A stretch of DNA of 64,000 nucleotides from CAXXHQ01 sp963665265. Its GTDB lineage: Bacteria; Planctomycetota; Planctomycetia; Pirellulales; Thermoguttaceae. Below, one piece after another: positions 40,251 through 49,349 of this stretch (the stretch's first letter is position 1; every line of letters begins with the position of its first letter). A program made the position numbers and the translations under genes. Where the stretch lies: NCBI GenBank assembly GCA_963665265.2, contig OY762224.2, positions 2,728,001 to 2,792,000 of the forward strand, given 5' to 3'. Below the pieces are notes generated by a model, which was given only the letters and a program-made list of their open reading frames with translations, was not told where the DNA came from and searched no databases.

Positions 40251-41305
40251 TGCCATTCTCCCATATTCGCGCGGCGTCGGAGCATGCGCAAGAAGACGGG
40301 GGCGCCGATGAACGCGGTGAAGGCGCCGACGGGGACTTCGGCCGGGGCGTCGACGGTTCGAGCGAGCATGTCGGCCGCAAGGAGCAGGGCGGCGCCGCCG
40401 ATCGCGGCGACGGGGATCAAACGACGATGATCGGCGCCGACGACCAATCGGCCCGTATGCGGAACGACAAGTCCGACGAACCCGATGACTCCGGAGACGG
40501 CCACGCAGATGGCCGCGACGATTGACATGACGGCGAGGAGGATTTTTTGCAGGCGTCGGGAGTTGACGCCGAGGTCGAGGGCGGCTCTTTCGCCCGCCAA
40601 AAGGACGTTTAGGGCCGGTGCGTTTCGATAAAGGACGAAATAGGCGGCGGCGACGCAGGGGGTCGTAAGGAGAACGCTGCTCCAAGAGGCGTTCCAGAAA
40701 CCGCCCATTAGCCAAAAGACGAGGATCTGCAGTCGTTCGTCGGCGACGTAGAGGGCAAAAGCGGTTAAGGCGGAGCAAAACGCGCTCACGGCCACGCCTG
40801 ACAGGAGCAGTGCGGCGCCAAATCGCGTGGCGCGTCGGGCCGAGACGTAGGCGAATAAGCCGACGGCGATTCCGCCGGCGACGCTGAATAAAGGGACGGC
40901 GAATTTTTCGAGCGAGAGCCCGAGCCACGCTCCGCCGAGCGCGGCGAAAACGGCGCCGACGGCAGCGCCGTTTGAAACGCCTAAGACGTAAGGGGTCGCC
41001 AAAGGATTGAGAAAGAGCGTTTGCGCGGCGAGTCCGGCAAGGCTAAGGCCTGCGCCGACGACGAACGTCAGCAAAACGCGAGGCAGGCGAACGCTCCAAA
41101 TGATTTGCCGCGCGTTCGCGGCAGCAGTATCGGCGTTAAGGGCATCGATCGACGAATTTGCATAGGGATGGACGAGAGCGGCCAGCGTTTGCGAAGGGGA
41201 TAATTTGGCGCTTCCGACGAAGAGGGAGCAGGCGGTCAGTGCGACGGTTGCGCAGAACAAAACCGGCAGAGCGAATCTTGCTGCGAAGGATTCGGTGTTC
41301 GCCAT
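40247..41305 (-). CDS. FecCD/BtuC-type ABC importer permease, 352 aa
   Basis: About ten membrane helices. RLPRVLLTFVVGAGLSLAGLAAQTLFLNPLATPYVLGVSNGAAVGAV (about residues 75-120) and the coupling region GVIGFVGLVVPHTGRLVVGADHRRLIPVAAIGGAALLLAADMLAR are diagnostic. Ends in an ATGA overlap with the ATPase gene. Upstream is a radical SAM gene 14 nt away. Confidence 0.93.
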   Translation of the reverse strand: MANTESFAARFALPVLFCATVALTACSLFVGSAKLSPSQTLAALVHPYANSSIDALNADTAAANARQIIWSVRLPRVLLTFVVGAGLSLAGLAAQTLFLNPLATPYVLGVSNGAAVGAVFAALGGAWLGLSLEKFAVPLFSVAGGIAVGLFAYVSARRATRFGAALLLSGVAVSAFCSALTAFALYVADERLQILVFWLMGGFWNASWSSVLLTTPCVAAAYFVLYRNAPALNVLLAGERAALDLGVNSRRLQKILLAVMSIVAAICVAVSGVIGFVGLVVPHTGRLVVGADHRRLIPVAAIGGAALLLAADMLARTVDAPAEVPVGAFTAFIGAPVFLRMLRRRANMGEWQ

Positions 41306-41319
41306 GCAAGAATCCCCTT

Positions 41320-42057
41320 TTAGGCAATCTGCTTCACGGCGAAGCGATCGTCTCTCGCCTGTAAGCTCAACGCCTCATCGGAAGTCAAGTGCGAGGCGTT
41401 CACCTGCCGCAGATGCTTGCGACATGCTTCGGCGGCTTCGACCATTTGCTCGTCGGTCGGTCGCGAATAAGGTTGGCCCGGCACGGGGATGTAGCCCATG
41501 ATGTGAAAAGGAATGTCGTGACTCAGCGAGGCGAGCCAGGCGGCGATTTTTTCGAGTTGATCGACGTCAACCAACCCGGGAACAAAGACGGCATTCGCCT
41601 TCATAATCATGCCGGCATGAAACCCGGCGGCGAAATTCGCGTAGATCGTTTTTTTCTCCCAGCCGGTGTATTGGAGGTGAACCTCGTCGTCCCAGGCTTT
41701 GATGCCGACGTTCGCGCCGTCTAGATTCGGCAGCGGCAAGTGGCTTCCGTTCGTATGACCGAGGAACGTTTGAACGCCGAGTTCGAGCTTGGCGAACGCC
41801 AGCATTTCGGTCAAGTCTTGCGCGACGGTCGGCTCGCCGCCCATAAAGAAGATTTTATCCAAGGCGACCGAGCGGAGCGTCTCCTTCATTTCTTTGACGT
41901 TCAGAAAACGCGTTGGCCGGGGGAAAGCGAAGCCGGGCGTTCCGTCGGGGCCGCTGCGTAGTTTATAGCTGCAGACGGGACAGCGAAACGTGCAGCCGAA
42001 ATTATGCAGCGTGGCGAATCGATATTTTTCGTTATAGGTGATTCGATGGAACGGCAT
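41320..42057 (-). CDS. radical SAM enzyme in importer operon, 245 aa
   Basis: CTFRCPVC (C22, C26, C29) is the canonical CX3CX2C cluster-binding motif, FFMGGEPT (about residues 70-77) the SAM-binding GGEP motif. The overall size and NxxCxFRCPxC context place it near pyruvate formate-lyase activating enzyme-like proteins. There is no SPASM or extra cluster domain. It sits between the binding-protein and permease genes, 9 and 14 nt from each. Radical SAM enzymes in such operons may modify the imported cofactor or its ligand; substrate unknown. Confidence 0.88.
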   Translation of the reverse strand: MPFHRITYNEKYRFATLHNFGCTFRCPVCSYKLRSGPDGTPGFAFPRPTRFLNVKEMKETLRSVALDKIFFMGGEPTVAQDLTEMLAFAKLELGVQTFLGHTNGSHLPLPNLDGANVGIKAWDDEVHLQYTGWEKKTIYANFAAGFHAGMIMKANAVFVPGLVDVDQLEKIAAWLASLSHDIPFHIMGYIPVPGQPYSRPTDEQMVEAAEACRKHLRQVNASHLTSDEALSLQARDDRFAVKQIA

Positions 42058-42066
42058 GGTCGGCTT

Positions 42067-43014
42067 CTAGTTATTTGAAACGGCTCGGGCGATGACGGCT
42101 CGCAATTTTTCGACGGATTCGGGGAGGCTCGGTCCGGCGGTGAGGTAGTAGCGATCAACGTCGTATATATGATTTTGACGGACGGCTAGCAAAGAGTCTA
42201 TCCCCGGTCGTTCAGCGATTTTCGCGTCGCCTAGGTCTTTAAGACGCAGGATGACGCCGGGATCGGATTGGACAAGTTTTTCGGCGGAAAGAATGACGGA
42301 TCCTTCAGCCTCGGCGGCCACGTTCTCGGCGCCGGCCAAATTCAGGAGATCGTCGACGTAGGTATTTCGCCCCATTGTTTTGAAAGGGCCGTACATTTCG
42401 AGAAATACTCGCGGTTTTATTGGGGCGCCGGCTACGGCGGAAGTCGCTTTGTGCGAGTCGAGAAATTTCTGAATTCGTTCGGCGGCGCGATTCGCTTGAT
42501 CGCGGCAATCGAGGCTTTCGCCGATCAGCCGTAGCGTGTCGGGAAGCTCGGCGACTCGGGCGACGCGAATTCGAATCGTCGGCACCCCTAGTTCCTCGAA
42601 CATGGCGGCAACGTCGTTTTGGTAATACCAAACGAAGGCGAGGTTCGGTCGTAAAGCGGCGATCGTTTCTTTGGAGACGGCGCTTCCTTTGCCGACGACG
42701 GGAATCTTGTCGGCGCCGGGGGCGATTCGACTGTATTGGTCGACTCCGACGAGCCGATCGGCGGCGCCGAATTGAATGACGGCGTCGGTCGCGGCCGAGC
42801 AAAGACTGACGATGCGCAGCGGATGCGAGGGCGTTTTGTTGGAAGCTCCGGTTGCATTTGACGCAGAGACCGAGGTTTGCGGTTCTGACGTTCGGCTGCA
42901 AGCGATCGGCAGGGCTGCCGCGATGCAAGCTAAGACGATGATTAAGCGGACTCGCCGTGAGAAGCGTGGCCGCTTTGCGGTACTCGCCAGCAATAATGAG
43001 ACGGCGGCTTTCAT
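42067..43014 (-). CDS. BtuF/FhuD-type substrate-binding lipoprotein, 315 aa
   Basis: ATG 43014 overlaps the previous stop (ATGA). It yields a lipoprotein signal: basic start, RLIIVLACIAAALPIACS with a lipobox-like end (PIAC). The binding fold follows: RIVSLCSAATDAVIQFGAADRLVGVDQYS and LRPNLAFVWYYQND, with a long backbone helix and the C-terminal lobe. An upstream in-frame ATG would add 21 basic residues. Serves the permease/ATPase pair downstream. The unusual CSAATDAVIQFGA in place of the typical SLxPxxTExLxxLG is conservative. Confidence 0.82.
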   Translation of the reverse strand: MKAAVSLLLASTAKRPRFSRRVRLIIVLACIAAALPIACSRTSEPQTSVSASNATGASNKTPSHPLRIVSLCSAATDAVIQFGAADRLVGVDQYSRIAPGADKIPVVGKGSAVSKETIAALRPNLAFVWYYQNDVAAMFEELGVPTIRIRVARVAELPDTLRLIGESLDCRDQANRAAERIQKFLDSHKATSAVAGAPIKPRVFLEMYGPFKTMGRNTYVDDLLNLAGAENVAAEAEGSVILSAEKLVQSDPGVILRLKDLGDAKIAERPGIDSLLAVRQNHIYDVDRYYLTAGPSLPESVEKLRAVIARAVSNN

Positions 43015-43658
43015 TCCTGTGAGGCGTCCCAATCGTTTTGCGTCGTCTCGGAGCGAGTTTCGACGTGGCCGTCGCAATAGGCGACGTTGAAAGATCCTGC
43101 ATGTCGAGCGCTAACGTTGGTCACCGGTTCCGAGAAGGTCGTTCCGCCGCCGACATAAAACTTTTGCGGAAGGCAATCGGCTAAAAGAATGACGCGACTC
43201 GTCGCATGGACCGAGGCCAAGGGCACCGAGTACCAAAAGCAATGTCCCTCGTCCGAAAAACGGAAAGAGTTAATTCCGTAACTCAAGACGAGCGTGGAAG
43301 TCGCTTTAAAGGGTTTGCGGGCGGTATCGTCGGGGCAGACAAAGGCGTTGACGTTATTTTCGAGGAAGGGCATTACGTCGTCCATCCAATATCGCGGACT
43401 TTTTCCAAGGAAGTCCCGACCATTTTTGTCGTATCCTCGCGGATAGCGCAGGTGCGCGCCGCCGAACGATTGGGAGGCCAGGGCGAGTTGCCGGAGATTG
43501 TTCAAGCAAGCGGTGCGTCGTGCGGCAAGGCGAGCGGCGCTAACGCCGGTCAAGGTCAGAGAGACGAGCAGCCCGATGATCGCGATGCAGACGAGCAGCT
43601 CGACGAGGGTAAAGCCGTCGGAGCGTTTGCGAATTGTCGTGCGCGGGGGGGATGGCAT
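43011..43658 (-). CDS. prepilin-like DUF1559-type protein, 215 aa
   Basis: N-terminal methylation motif DGFTLVELLVCIAIIGLLVSL with the conserved Glu at +5. The C-terminal part keeps the family form: CLNNLRQLALASQSF, a Cys pair and VTNVSARHAGSFNVAYCDGHVE, where HAGSFNVAYCDG is the H-X9-DG signature. This is the type II-like pseudopilin group expanded in planctomycetes. It is coupled to the binding-lipoprotein gene by ATGA overlap, odd for this family. Substrate of the prepilin peptidase. Confidence 0.88.
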   Translation of the reverse strand: MPSPPRTTIRKRSDGFTLVELLVCIAIIGLLVSLTLTGVSAARLAARRTACLNNLRQLALASQSFGGAHLRYPRGYDKNGRDFLGKSPRYWMDDVMPFLENNVNAFVCPDDTARKPFKATSTLVLSYGINSFRFSDEGHCFWYSVPLASVHATSRVILLADCLPQKFYVGGGTTFSEPVTNVSARHAGSFNVAYCDGHVETRSETTQNDWDASQE

Positions 43659-43837
43659 GGGCTGCGTGGCTTTCGGCTGCGTGGCGATGATTCCTTGTAT
43701 GGAATATTCGTGGGCGAGAGCGAAATTATTCGCGCGGACGTAAATTGAGCGGGGAGAGGGAGCCGCAGAGAAGAAATTATAGATCTAGAGCCGCTATTTA
43801 GCCACCGAAGGGACAAAAGCTGCTATGCGAAAAATAA

Positions 43838-45505
43838 TTAACGGCCTGATTTCGCATCGTCGGATTGCGACGGCGTTGATGGAGACAAAGGACTGAACGA
43901 AGGGGAGACGGAAGAATCGGGCCAAGAGTCGCCGAACGTCCAGTCTTTTTTCGGCGCAATTTTTAAAGACTTGGCGTCTTCGTCGAAGAAAGGGAGGGGT
44001 TTGAACGATTGAAATTCACTGACGGGGGGCTCGCTAGTGCGCACTTCGTCGTTGCGACGTTGCGGCGAAACGCTTCTTTTGTCGGACGATTCGCCTTCTT
44101 GCGGACTTGGGATTCGTCGCGGCTCGGTTGATTTTTTCAAGCCCTCGTCGCTTCGATCCGGATTGCGAGAAGAGGGAATTGGGGCGGGGCGGGGCGCAAA
44201 ATCGTCGTTTATGGTCGGCGCGTCGCCGACCGACGAATTATTTCGCGGAGAAGTGGCTAAGGACCAATAAACCTCGAGGCCTAATACGATGAGGATTAGC
44301 GCGACGACCGAGGCGAGCCAGGGCAAATGTCGTGCTATAAAAGTTTCACGAGGCTTTGGGCCGACGTTCCAAAAGCGTCGTCCGAACGACTCGGGCTTAA
44401 AGCCCATCCCTTGCGCGAGTTCGACTAAATCGTCGATTAGCTCTCCGGGCGTTTGTTGGCGGCGATCGGGATCTTTCGCCAACATTTTTTGCAACAAATC
44501 GTTGAAAGCGGGCGGCAAATCGGGACGGATCGATCGGACGTCGGCCGGCGTTTCGGACTGATGACGCAAAAGCTTTTGCAACGCCGTTCCTTCGGGAAAC
44601 GGCGGTCGGGTCGCGAGCATGAAATACAACGTGCACCCGAGGGAGTAGATATCGCTACGAATATCGGCTTCGCGGGGATCTCTTGCTTGTTCGGGCGAGA
44701 TGTAATCGAAAGTGCCGAGCGTGACGCCGCTAGCGGTCAACTCGCCGGCCGCTTGATCGGTCCGCTCCATGCGGGCAAGGCCCATGTCGATAAGTTTAAC
44801 GCGGCCTTCGGGCGTGATGATCACGTTTGAAGGTTTAATGTCTCGGTGAACGACGTTGCGCGAGGCGGCGTGCGCAAGCGCTTCGGCGATTTGCATGACG
44901 TAATAAATCGCGTCGATGGCCGTCAGGGGACCGCGGCGTTCGACGAGAGAGCGAACGTTGCTTCCTTCGACGTATTCAAAGGCGATAAAATGGATTCCGC
45001 GATCTTCGCCGACGTAGTGGACTTGCACGATATTCTCGTGCGCCAATCGGGCGGCCGATTGCGCTTCATTGATGAATCGTTGCACGGTTTCATCGTCGGT
45101 CGCATGGTCGGGACAAAGGATCTTGAGAGCGACCGTACGCGAGAGACGAGTGTCGAGCGCTCGAAAGACGCGGCCCATTCCTCCGCCGCCGACGTACTGT
45201 TGAAGCTCGAAGTACTCGAGGGAATCGCCGGGAAGGATTCGTCCTTCGGCGATTCGGAAGGCTGAGTCGGAAAGATTCGTCGGACGTAACGGAGAGGAAC
45301 GCGAAATTAGGGTTTGCTGGTCGTCGGGCAAATAGACGTGAGACGGAGCGTCGAGCGGGGCGGCGACAGGGAGTCTCGATGAATTTACTGTATTGGGGGA
45401 GTTCTGGATTCGTGCGGAGGAGGTTCCGGCGCGCGGATTCACCTCGCCGGCGGCTTCGGCCGCGGCGCGGTTGATTCGCGCGCTAGAATTTGGATCTCCT
45501 GCCAT
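43838..45505 (-). CDS. Ser/Thr protein kinase with one membrane anchor, 555 aa
   Basis: A disordered N-terminus of about 90 residues, then a Pkn2-type kinase domain: Gly-rich loop GGGGMGRVF, VALKIL, catalytic HRDIKPSN, KLIDMGLAR (DMG in place of DFG), and SPEQARD. After the domain comes a membrane helix (LPWLASVVALILIVLGLEVYW) and a Pro/Ser-rich extracytoplasmic tail without a recognised sensor. Planctomycetes have many such kinases. No clear partner; it is separated from neighbours by more than 170 nt. Confidence 0.9.
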   Translation of the reverse strand: MAGDPNSSARINRAAAEAAGEVNPRAGTSSARIQNSPNTVNSSRLPVAAPLDAPSHVYLPDDQQTLISRSSPLRPTNLSDSAFRIAEGRILPGDSLEYFELQQYVGGGGMGRVFRALDTRLSRTVALKILCPDHATDDETVQRFINEAQSAARLAHENIVQVHYVGEDRGIHFIAFEYVEGSNVRSLVERRGPLTAIDAIYYVMQIAEALAHAASRNVVHRDIKPSNVIITPEGRVKLIDMGLARMERTDQAAGELTASGVTLGTFDYISPEQARDPREADIRSDIYSLGCTLYFMLATRPPFPEGTALQKLLRHQSETPADVRSIRPDLPPAFNDLLQKMLAKDPDRRQQTPGELIDDLVELAQGMGFKPESFGRRFWNVGPKPRETFIARHLPWLASVVALILIVLGLEVYWSLATSPRNNSSVGDAPTINDDFAPRPAPIPSSRNPDRSDEGLKKSTEPRRIPSPQEGESSDKRSVSPQRRNDEVRTSEPPVSEFQSFKPLPFFDEDAKSLKIAPKKDWTFGDSWPDSSVSPSFSPLSPSTPSQSDDAKSGR

Positions 45506-45876
45506 ATGTATGCCATCCCCCTATAGGTGTAATCGTTCGCCATCCGAAGAGATTGAACACGTCTTATGGAATAGCCTTGCTAAAGGTCTCTTCGGCGTCG
45601 TTTTCGCTAAAAGACGACACGAATTCAATAAGATTTCCCGCGATATACTACGTCGTTCGCTGTGAAAAGGATCGACGCGGGCAAAGGATTGTTTTCGGCG
45701 GAGTTTGGAGCATTTTTGGGCTAGACCAAAAACGCGGTAGCTTGCCGCTAAGTAAGGAGGCGGAAAAGGTGAACTAGGCTCGCCACCGACGCTATGTAAT
45801 TCTACCTTGTCGGCGAAATCGCGTCAAATTTACTGGTTTTGCATTCTTTTGGGTGGTCTGCTTACCGCCGATGCAC
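45506..45876. promoter_or_regulatory. intergenic region upstream of the kinase
   Basis: About 370 nt with no convincing gene; the kinase promoter must lie here on the - strand. No box stands out. Confidence 0.3.
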
Positions 45877-45909
45877 AAAAAAGCCTTCGCATGGGTGCGA
45901 AGGCTTTTT
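45877..45909 (-). terminator. intrinsic terminator of the receiver gene
   Basis: AAAAAAGCCTTCGCA, 4-nt loop, TGCGAAGGCTTTTT: a perfect stem with T tracts on both strands, 26 nt beyond the double-receiver stop. Works in both directions. Confidence 0.92.
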
Positions 45910-45934
45910 CAAACACGAGTTGCGAGTAACCGCA

Positions 45935-46840
45935 TTAATTGTTGGCGTTTGCGCGGGCGGCGATTTTATCCATTACGCCCAATTCTCGCATTTTCCGAAG
46001 TAGGTCTTGTTCGTTGATCGGCTTCGTGACGTAGCATTCGCAACCTTCACGGAAGGCTTGGATGCAATGCTTTGAATCGCGGAGAGCGGTGGTCATGATA
46101 ATCTTCACGCCGTCGGAGCCGCCGCAATTTTTTTCGTTTTCGAGATCGCGAATGCACTTTAATGCTTCGTGTCCGTTCATTCCCGGCATCATGATGTCGA
46201 GGGTGATTAAGTCGTAGGGATGCTCGTCTTCAAGCGACAAGCGTACCGCATCGACCGCTTCTTGTCCGTCATAGGCGAAGGTGCATTCGCCGTAGGGGGA
46301 AAGGATGGCCTTGATCAAAGCGCGGCAAACGCCATCGTCGTCAACCACGAGGAAACGTAATCGTTGTGAAGGCATTGTCGACTCCGATGAAGAAGCAGGT
46401 GTAACGGAATGGGAAATCGTGGGGCGAGCAGGAGGCGGTCGTCGATGCAGCTCACCGACTAACGCTTTGACTTGTTCGAGGATTCGTTTGGGCGTAAATG
46501 GTTTGGTCACGTAGCATTCGCAACCGGCCTCGAAGGCGCGGGAGCGATGCTCGATGTCCGATAGGGCGGTCGTCATGACGATTCGAACGTTTTGGCCGCT
46601 TTTCAGGTTGTACTTTTGCTCCAACCCGCGAATGGCTTCAAACGTTTCATGGCCGTCCAGGCCGGGCATCATGATATCTAAGAACATGACCGTGTAAGGT
46701 TGCGTTTCATCCAATGCGAGTCGAACGCGATGCACGGCGTCATTGCCGTCCATCGCCAAGTCGCATTGTCCGTAAGGCGATAGGATCGCCTTTAGGATGT
46801 CGCGGCATGCCTTGTCGTCGTCAACTATTAAAAAACGCAT
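45935..46840 (-). CDS. tandem receiver-domain protein (REC-REC), 301 aa
   Basis: Two CheY-like domains with no output domain. Domain 1 (about residues 1-125): VDDDK, phosphoacceptor in LDIMMPG, conserved Thr in TTALSD, Lys in VTKPF. Domain 2 (about 163-290): VVDDD, TLDIMMPG, TTALRD, YVTKPI. A Pro/Ser linker joins them. ATG 46840 is chosen for GGGAGG upstream. The domains resemble each other (duplication). It probably relays or stores phosphate from the hybrid kinase encoded just upstream. Confidence 0.9.
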   Translation of the reverse strand: MRFLIVDDDKACRDILKAILSPYGQCDLAMDGNDAVHRVRLALDETQPYTVMFLDIMMPGLDGHETFEAIRGLEQKYNLKSGQNVRIVMTTALSDIEHRSRAFEAGCECYVTKPFTPKRILEQVKALVGELHRRPPPARPTISHSVTPASSSESTMPSQRLRFLVVDDDGVCRALIKAILSPYGECTFAYDGQEAVDAVRLSLEDEHPYDLITLDIMMPGMNGHEALKCIRDLENEKNCGGSDGVKIIMTTALRDSKHCIQAFREGCECYVTKPINEQDLLRKMRELGVMDKIAARANANN

Positions 46841-46896
46841 CTCTCGGCCTCCCATATCGCATTATCGCATCTTGCGTTCGCCGGTTACGCGGCTCA

Positions 46897-48912
46897 TTAA
46901 ACCGATCCGCCGGATTTCTGCCCCGGCACGGCGCAACAACCTTGATTCATCACGCTTTGCAGGCGTTGGACGGCCAAAGCCGTCTTTCGCAATTCGTGGC
47001 TTCGAGCGGACAGCAAAACGCGCGTGGCTTGGTCGGCCACGTCTCGTTCGCCTTTTCTTGTCGCCATATTTTTCAGGTGTCCCGCCGTTTTTTCCAATTG
47101 CGGGAAGTTTTCTTCTTCGAGGGCCATGCAGATGGCGCTCAAGCACTCTTCTTCGTTTTTCGGAAGTTTTTCGCGATCTTCGTCTTCAAACGCTTGTCCT
47201 CCGTCGCCGAGTTGCAATCCTGGCAGGAAGTGGCACACGGTGCCGATCAACATTTCCGGAGTGCAGGGCTTCACGACGAATTCGTCGGCTCCGGCCTCGA
47301 GGCAAGCGACGCGTTTGGCGGCGTAGCTTTGCGCGGCGAGCATGACGACCGGGGTGCAGCGCGAGGCGCCCTCTTCGCGTTGTCGGATCGAACGAATGAC
47401 GTTCAAGCCGTCCAAGGCGTAGTCGAGCAAGATCAAGTCGTAGTTATTCTTTTCGAGCATCAATTGAGCGTCTTGCGCGTTTTCAGCTAAATCGATGAAG
47501 CAGCCTGCGCGTCCGAGCAGCAATTCGACGGTCGTGCGGTGGAAGTATTCGCCTTCGACGACGAGCACGTTCGGCTTTCCGCTGATTCTGGAGCGTTTTG
47601 AGCCGTAGTTAAGGGTGGTCGGCGGCGTGGAGGCTTGATCGCCTTCTTTTGCGCCCTGATGTTTCGGCAAGGTGAAGATGAACCAAAAACTGCTTCCCTG
47701 ACCGGGAGGGCTACGGAAGCCGATTTGGCCGCCCATCAAATCGGCCAATTGCTTGCTAATGGCCAACCCGAGCCCCAATCCGCCATAGTGCCGACTGAGG
47801 GAGCCGTCGGCCTGGGCGAAGCTCTGGAACATGATTTTTTGCCGTTCGGTCGGAATTCCGATGCCGGTGTCGGTGACGACGACGCGAATCGTCGCGGAGT
47901 CGTCGGTTTCTTCATCGATGATGGCTTGGATTCGAACGGCGCCGTGTTCGGTGAATTTGACCGCGTTTTGCACTAAGTTCCACAAAATCTGACGAATGCG
48001 GAAGCGATCGCCGCAGAACCAACGCGGGGAGCTCGAAATGACTTGGTGATCGACGGCCAACCCTTTTTCTTGGGCGAGCGGACCCGCCGCCGAGGCGACG
48101 TCGTTCAACACCGATTCCAGTTCAAAAGGCGTAATCGCGAGTCGGAGCTGTCCGGCCGATAGCTTGGCGAAGTCTAAAACGCCGTCGATGATGATCATCA
48201 ACGAGTCGCCGGCGTTTTGAACGTAGTGAAGCTTTTCCAATTGGGGCTCAGTCAACGGCTCCTTGAGGAGCAGGTGAGTGAATCCGAGAATGGCGTTCAT
48301 CGGGGTGCGAATCTCGTGGCTAATGTTGGCCAGAAATTCGTTTTTCGTCTGCATGGATTCGCGTAGATCCAATTGCGCGCGTTCCAAGTCTCTTTGCAAC
48401 GAGGCGAGTTTATTCGCGGTCGCCAAGTGCACTAATCGCCGTTCGATTTGCGCGGCGGTCATTTGCCGGAAGACGTCGGGGTCGGAGTCTCCATTGACGA
48501 ATAGGAAGCGATCGGAATAACCAAGTTGGTGCAGGACGTCGCGTCGTTCTTCGGCGGTAAATCCGTTCGACTTATAAAGGATGACGGGCAATAACGGATC
48601 TTCGCTCCAAAGTCGGATGATCGTTTCGGCGGCGTCCCATTCCCCCGACACCTTCGCGTCGATCACCGCTAAGACGAAAGGTTGATTGCGTCGAAGGGAT
48701 TCTTGGAGTCGCGTCCAGCCTTCAGGACCGTGACTAGCCGACTCAATTTCCAAATCTTTGTACAAGGAAACGAGAGGACCGCCGAAATTGCGATTCTCTT
48801 CTTCGTAAGCGCAGAGAATCCTCCGCAAATCCGAATGCGTCGCCAAATCACTTGCGACGACAAGGACTTTTTTGCGGGACCGTACTTCCATGCGTTTAGT
48901 TTCTGCAGCCAC
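46897..48912 (-). CDS. hybrid histidine kinase with REC and HPt-like ends, 671 aa
   Basis: Soluble; no membrane segment. Order: a degenerate receiver-like N-terminus (about 13-150), a coiled coil, HisKA with SHEIRTPMN (about 195-205), HATPase with NLVQNAVKFT, DTGIGIP, GLGLGL (about 310-415), a REC with LLDYAL as acceptor region (about 450-565), and an HPt-like end where AGHLKNMA holds the expected His. Signals must be cytosolic. Together with the REC-REC protein 56 nt downstream it makes a complete His-Asp-His-Asp relay. Confidence 0.9.
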   Translation of the reverse strand: MAAETKRMEVRSRKKVLVVASDLATHSDLRRILCAYEEENRNFGGPLVSLYKDLEIESASHGPEGWTRLQESLRRNQPFVLAVIDAKVSGEWDAAETIIRLWSEDPLLPVILYKSNGFTAEERRDVLHQLGYSDRFLFVNGDSDPDVFRQMTAAQIERRLVHLATANKLASLQRDLERAQLDLRESMQTKNEFLANISHEIRTPMNAILGFTHLLLKEPLTEPQLEKLHYVQNAGDSLMIIIDGVLDFAKLSAGQLRLAITPFELESVLNDVASAAGPLAQEKGLAVDHQVISSSPRWFCGDRFRIRQILWNLVQNAVKFTEHGAVRIQAIIDEETDDSATIRVVVTDTGIGIPTERQKIMFQSFAQADGSLSRHYGGLGLGLAISKQLADLMGGQIGFRSPPGQGSSFWFIFTLPKHQGAKEGDQASTPPTTLNYGSKRSRISGKPNVLVVEGEYFHRTTVELLLGRAGCFIDLAENAQDAQLMLEKNNYDLILLDYALDGLNVIRSIRQREEGASRCTPVVMLAAQSYAAKRVACLEAGADEFVVKPCTPEMLIGTVCHFLPGLQLGDGGQAFEDEDREKLPKNEEECLSAICMALEEENFPQLEKTAGHLKNMATRKGERDVADQATRVLLSARSHELRKTALAVQRLQSVMNQGCCAVPGQKSGGSV

Positions 48913-49349
48913 GAATTTTCAGCCCCTTCGTAAATAGGGGGAATTGGATTATCAGCGCACCTATTATCCGCGTACGAAACTTCTTACCTCGTTCCAAATA
49001 TAGGTCAGACTTGCGCTGGAGAATAATTTGCATGCGATGTTTTTTTGCGGGATCCGATTACAGGGAAAAAGAGGGTTGAAATGAGTTTTAATCAGGAAAT
49101 GGACCTGAAAATGATGCGTTTTGTCGACAAAGCGTTCCGAAATGGGGGGGGCTTGTGAAATTTGCCGGGCGTGAACGGCCTAGACTAATGGGCAATTCGA
49201 CAGATTTCGACTCCTCTTGTGGGAATCGCCGGTTTTTGAAAAAATGACCCGTCGTGCGCGTTGCCCTATGTTTGGCGTCGGCGCGATTCGTACTCCAGCC
49301 GCGGCGGGGGCTCCGCCGTCGCCGTTTTCATCAAACGAAACGATTTCCC
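48913..49349. promoter_or_regulatory. divergent intergenic region
   Basis: About 440 nt between the hybrid kinase (-) and the methyltransferase fusion (+). I found no SAM or B12 riboswitch features. A 25-codon ORF at 49081 (MSFNQEMDLKMM...) has AGAGGG upstream and might be a peptide; evidence is weak. An upstream in-frame ATG-like extension of the methyltransferase gene (from 49254) is Arg-rich and unlikely. Confidence 0.35.

Noticed and set aside
39471..40928. Long (485-aa) version of the second importer ATPase
   Set aside because: The extra N-terminal 226 residues are an Arg/Pro-rich shadow of the permease gene; the ATPase starts in the ATGA overlap at 40250.
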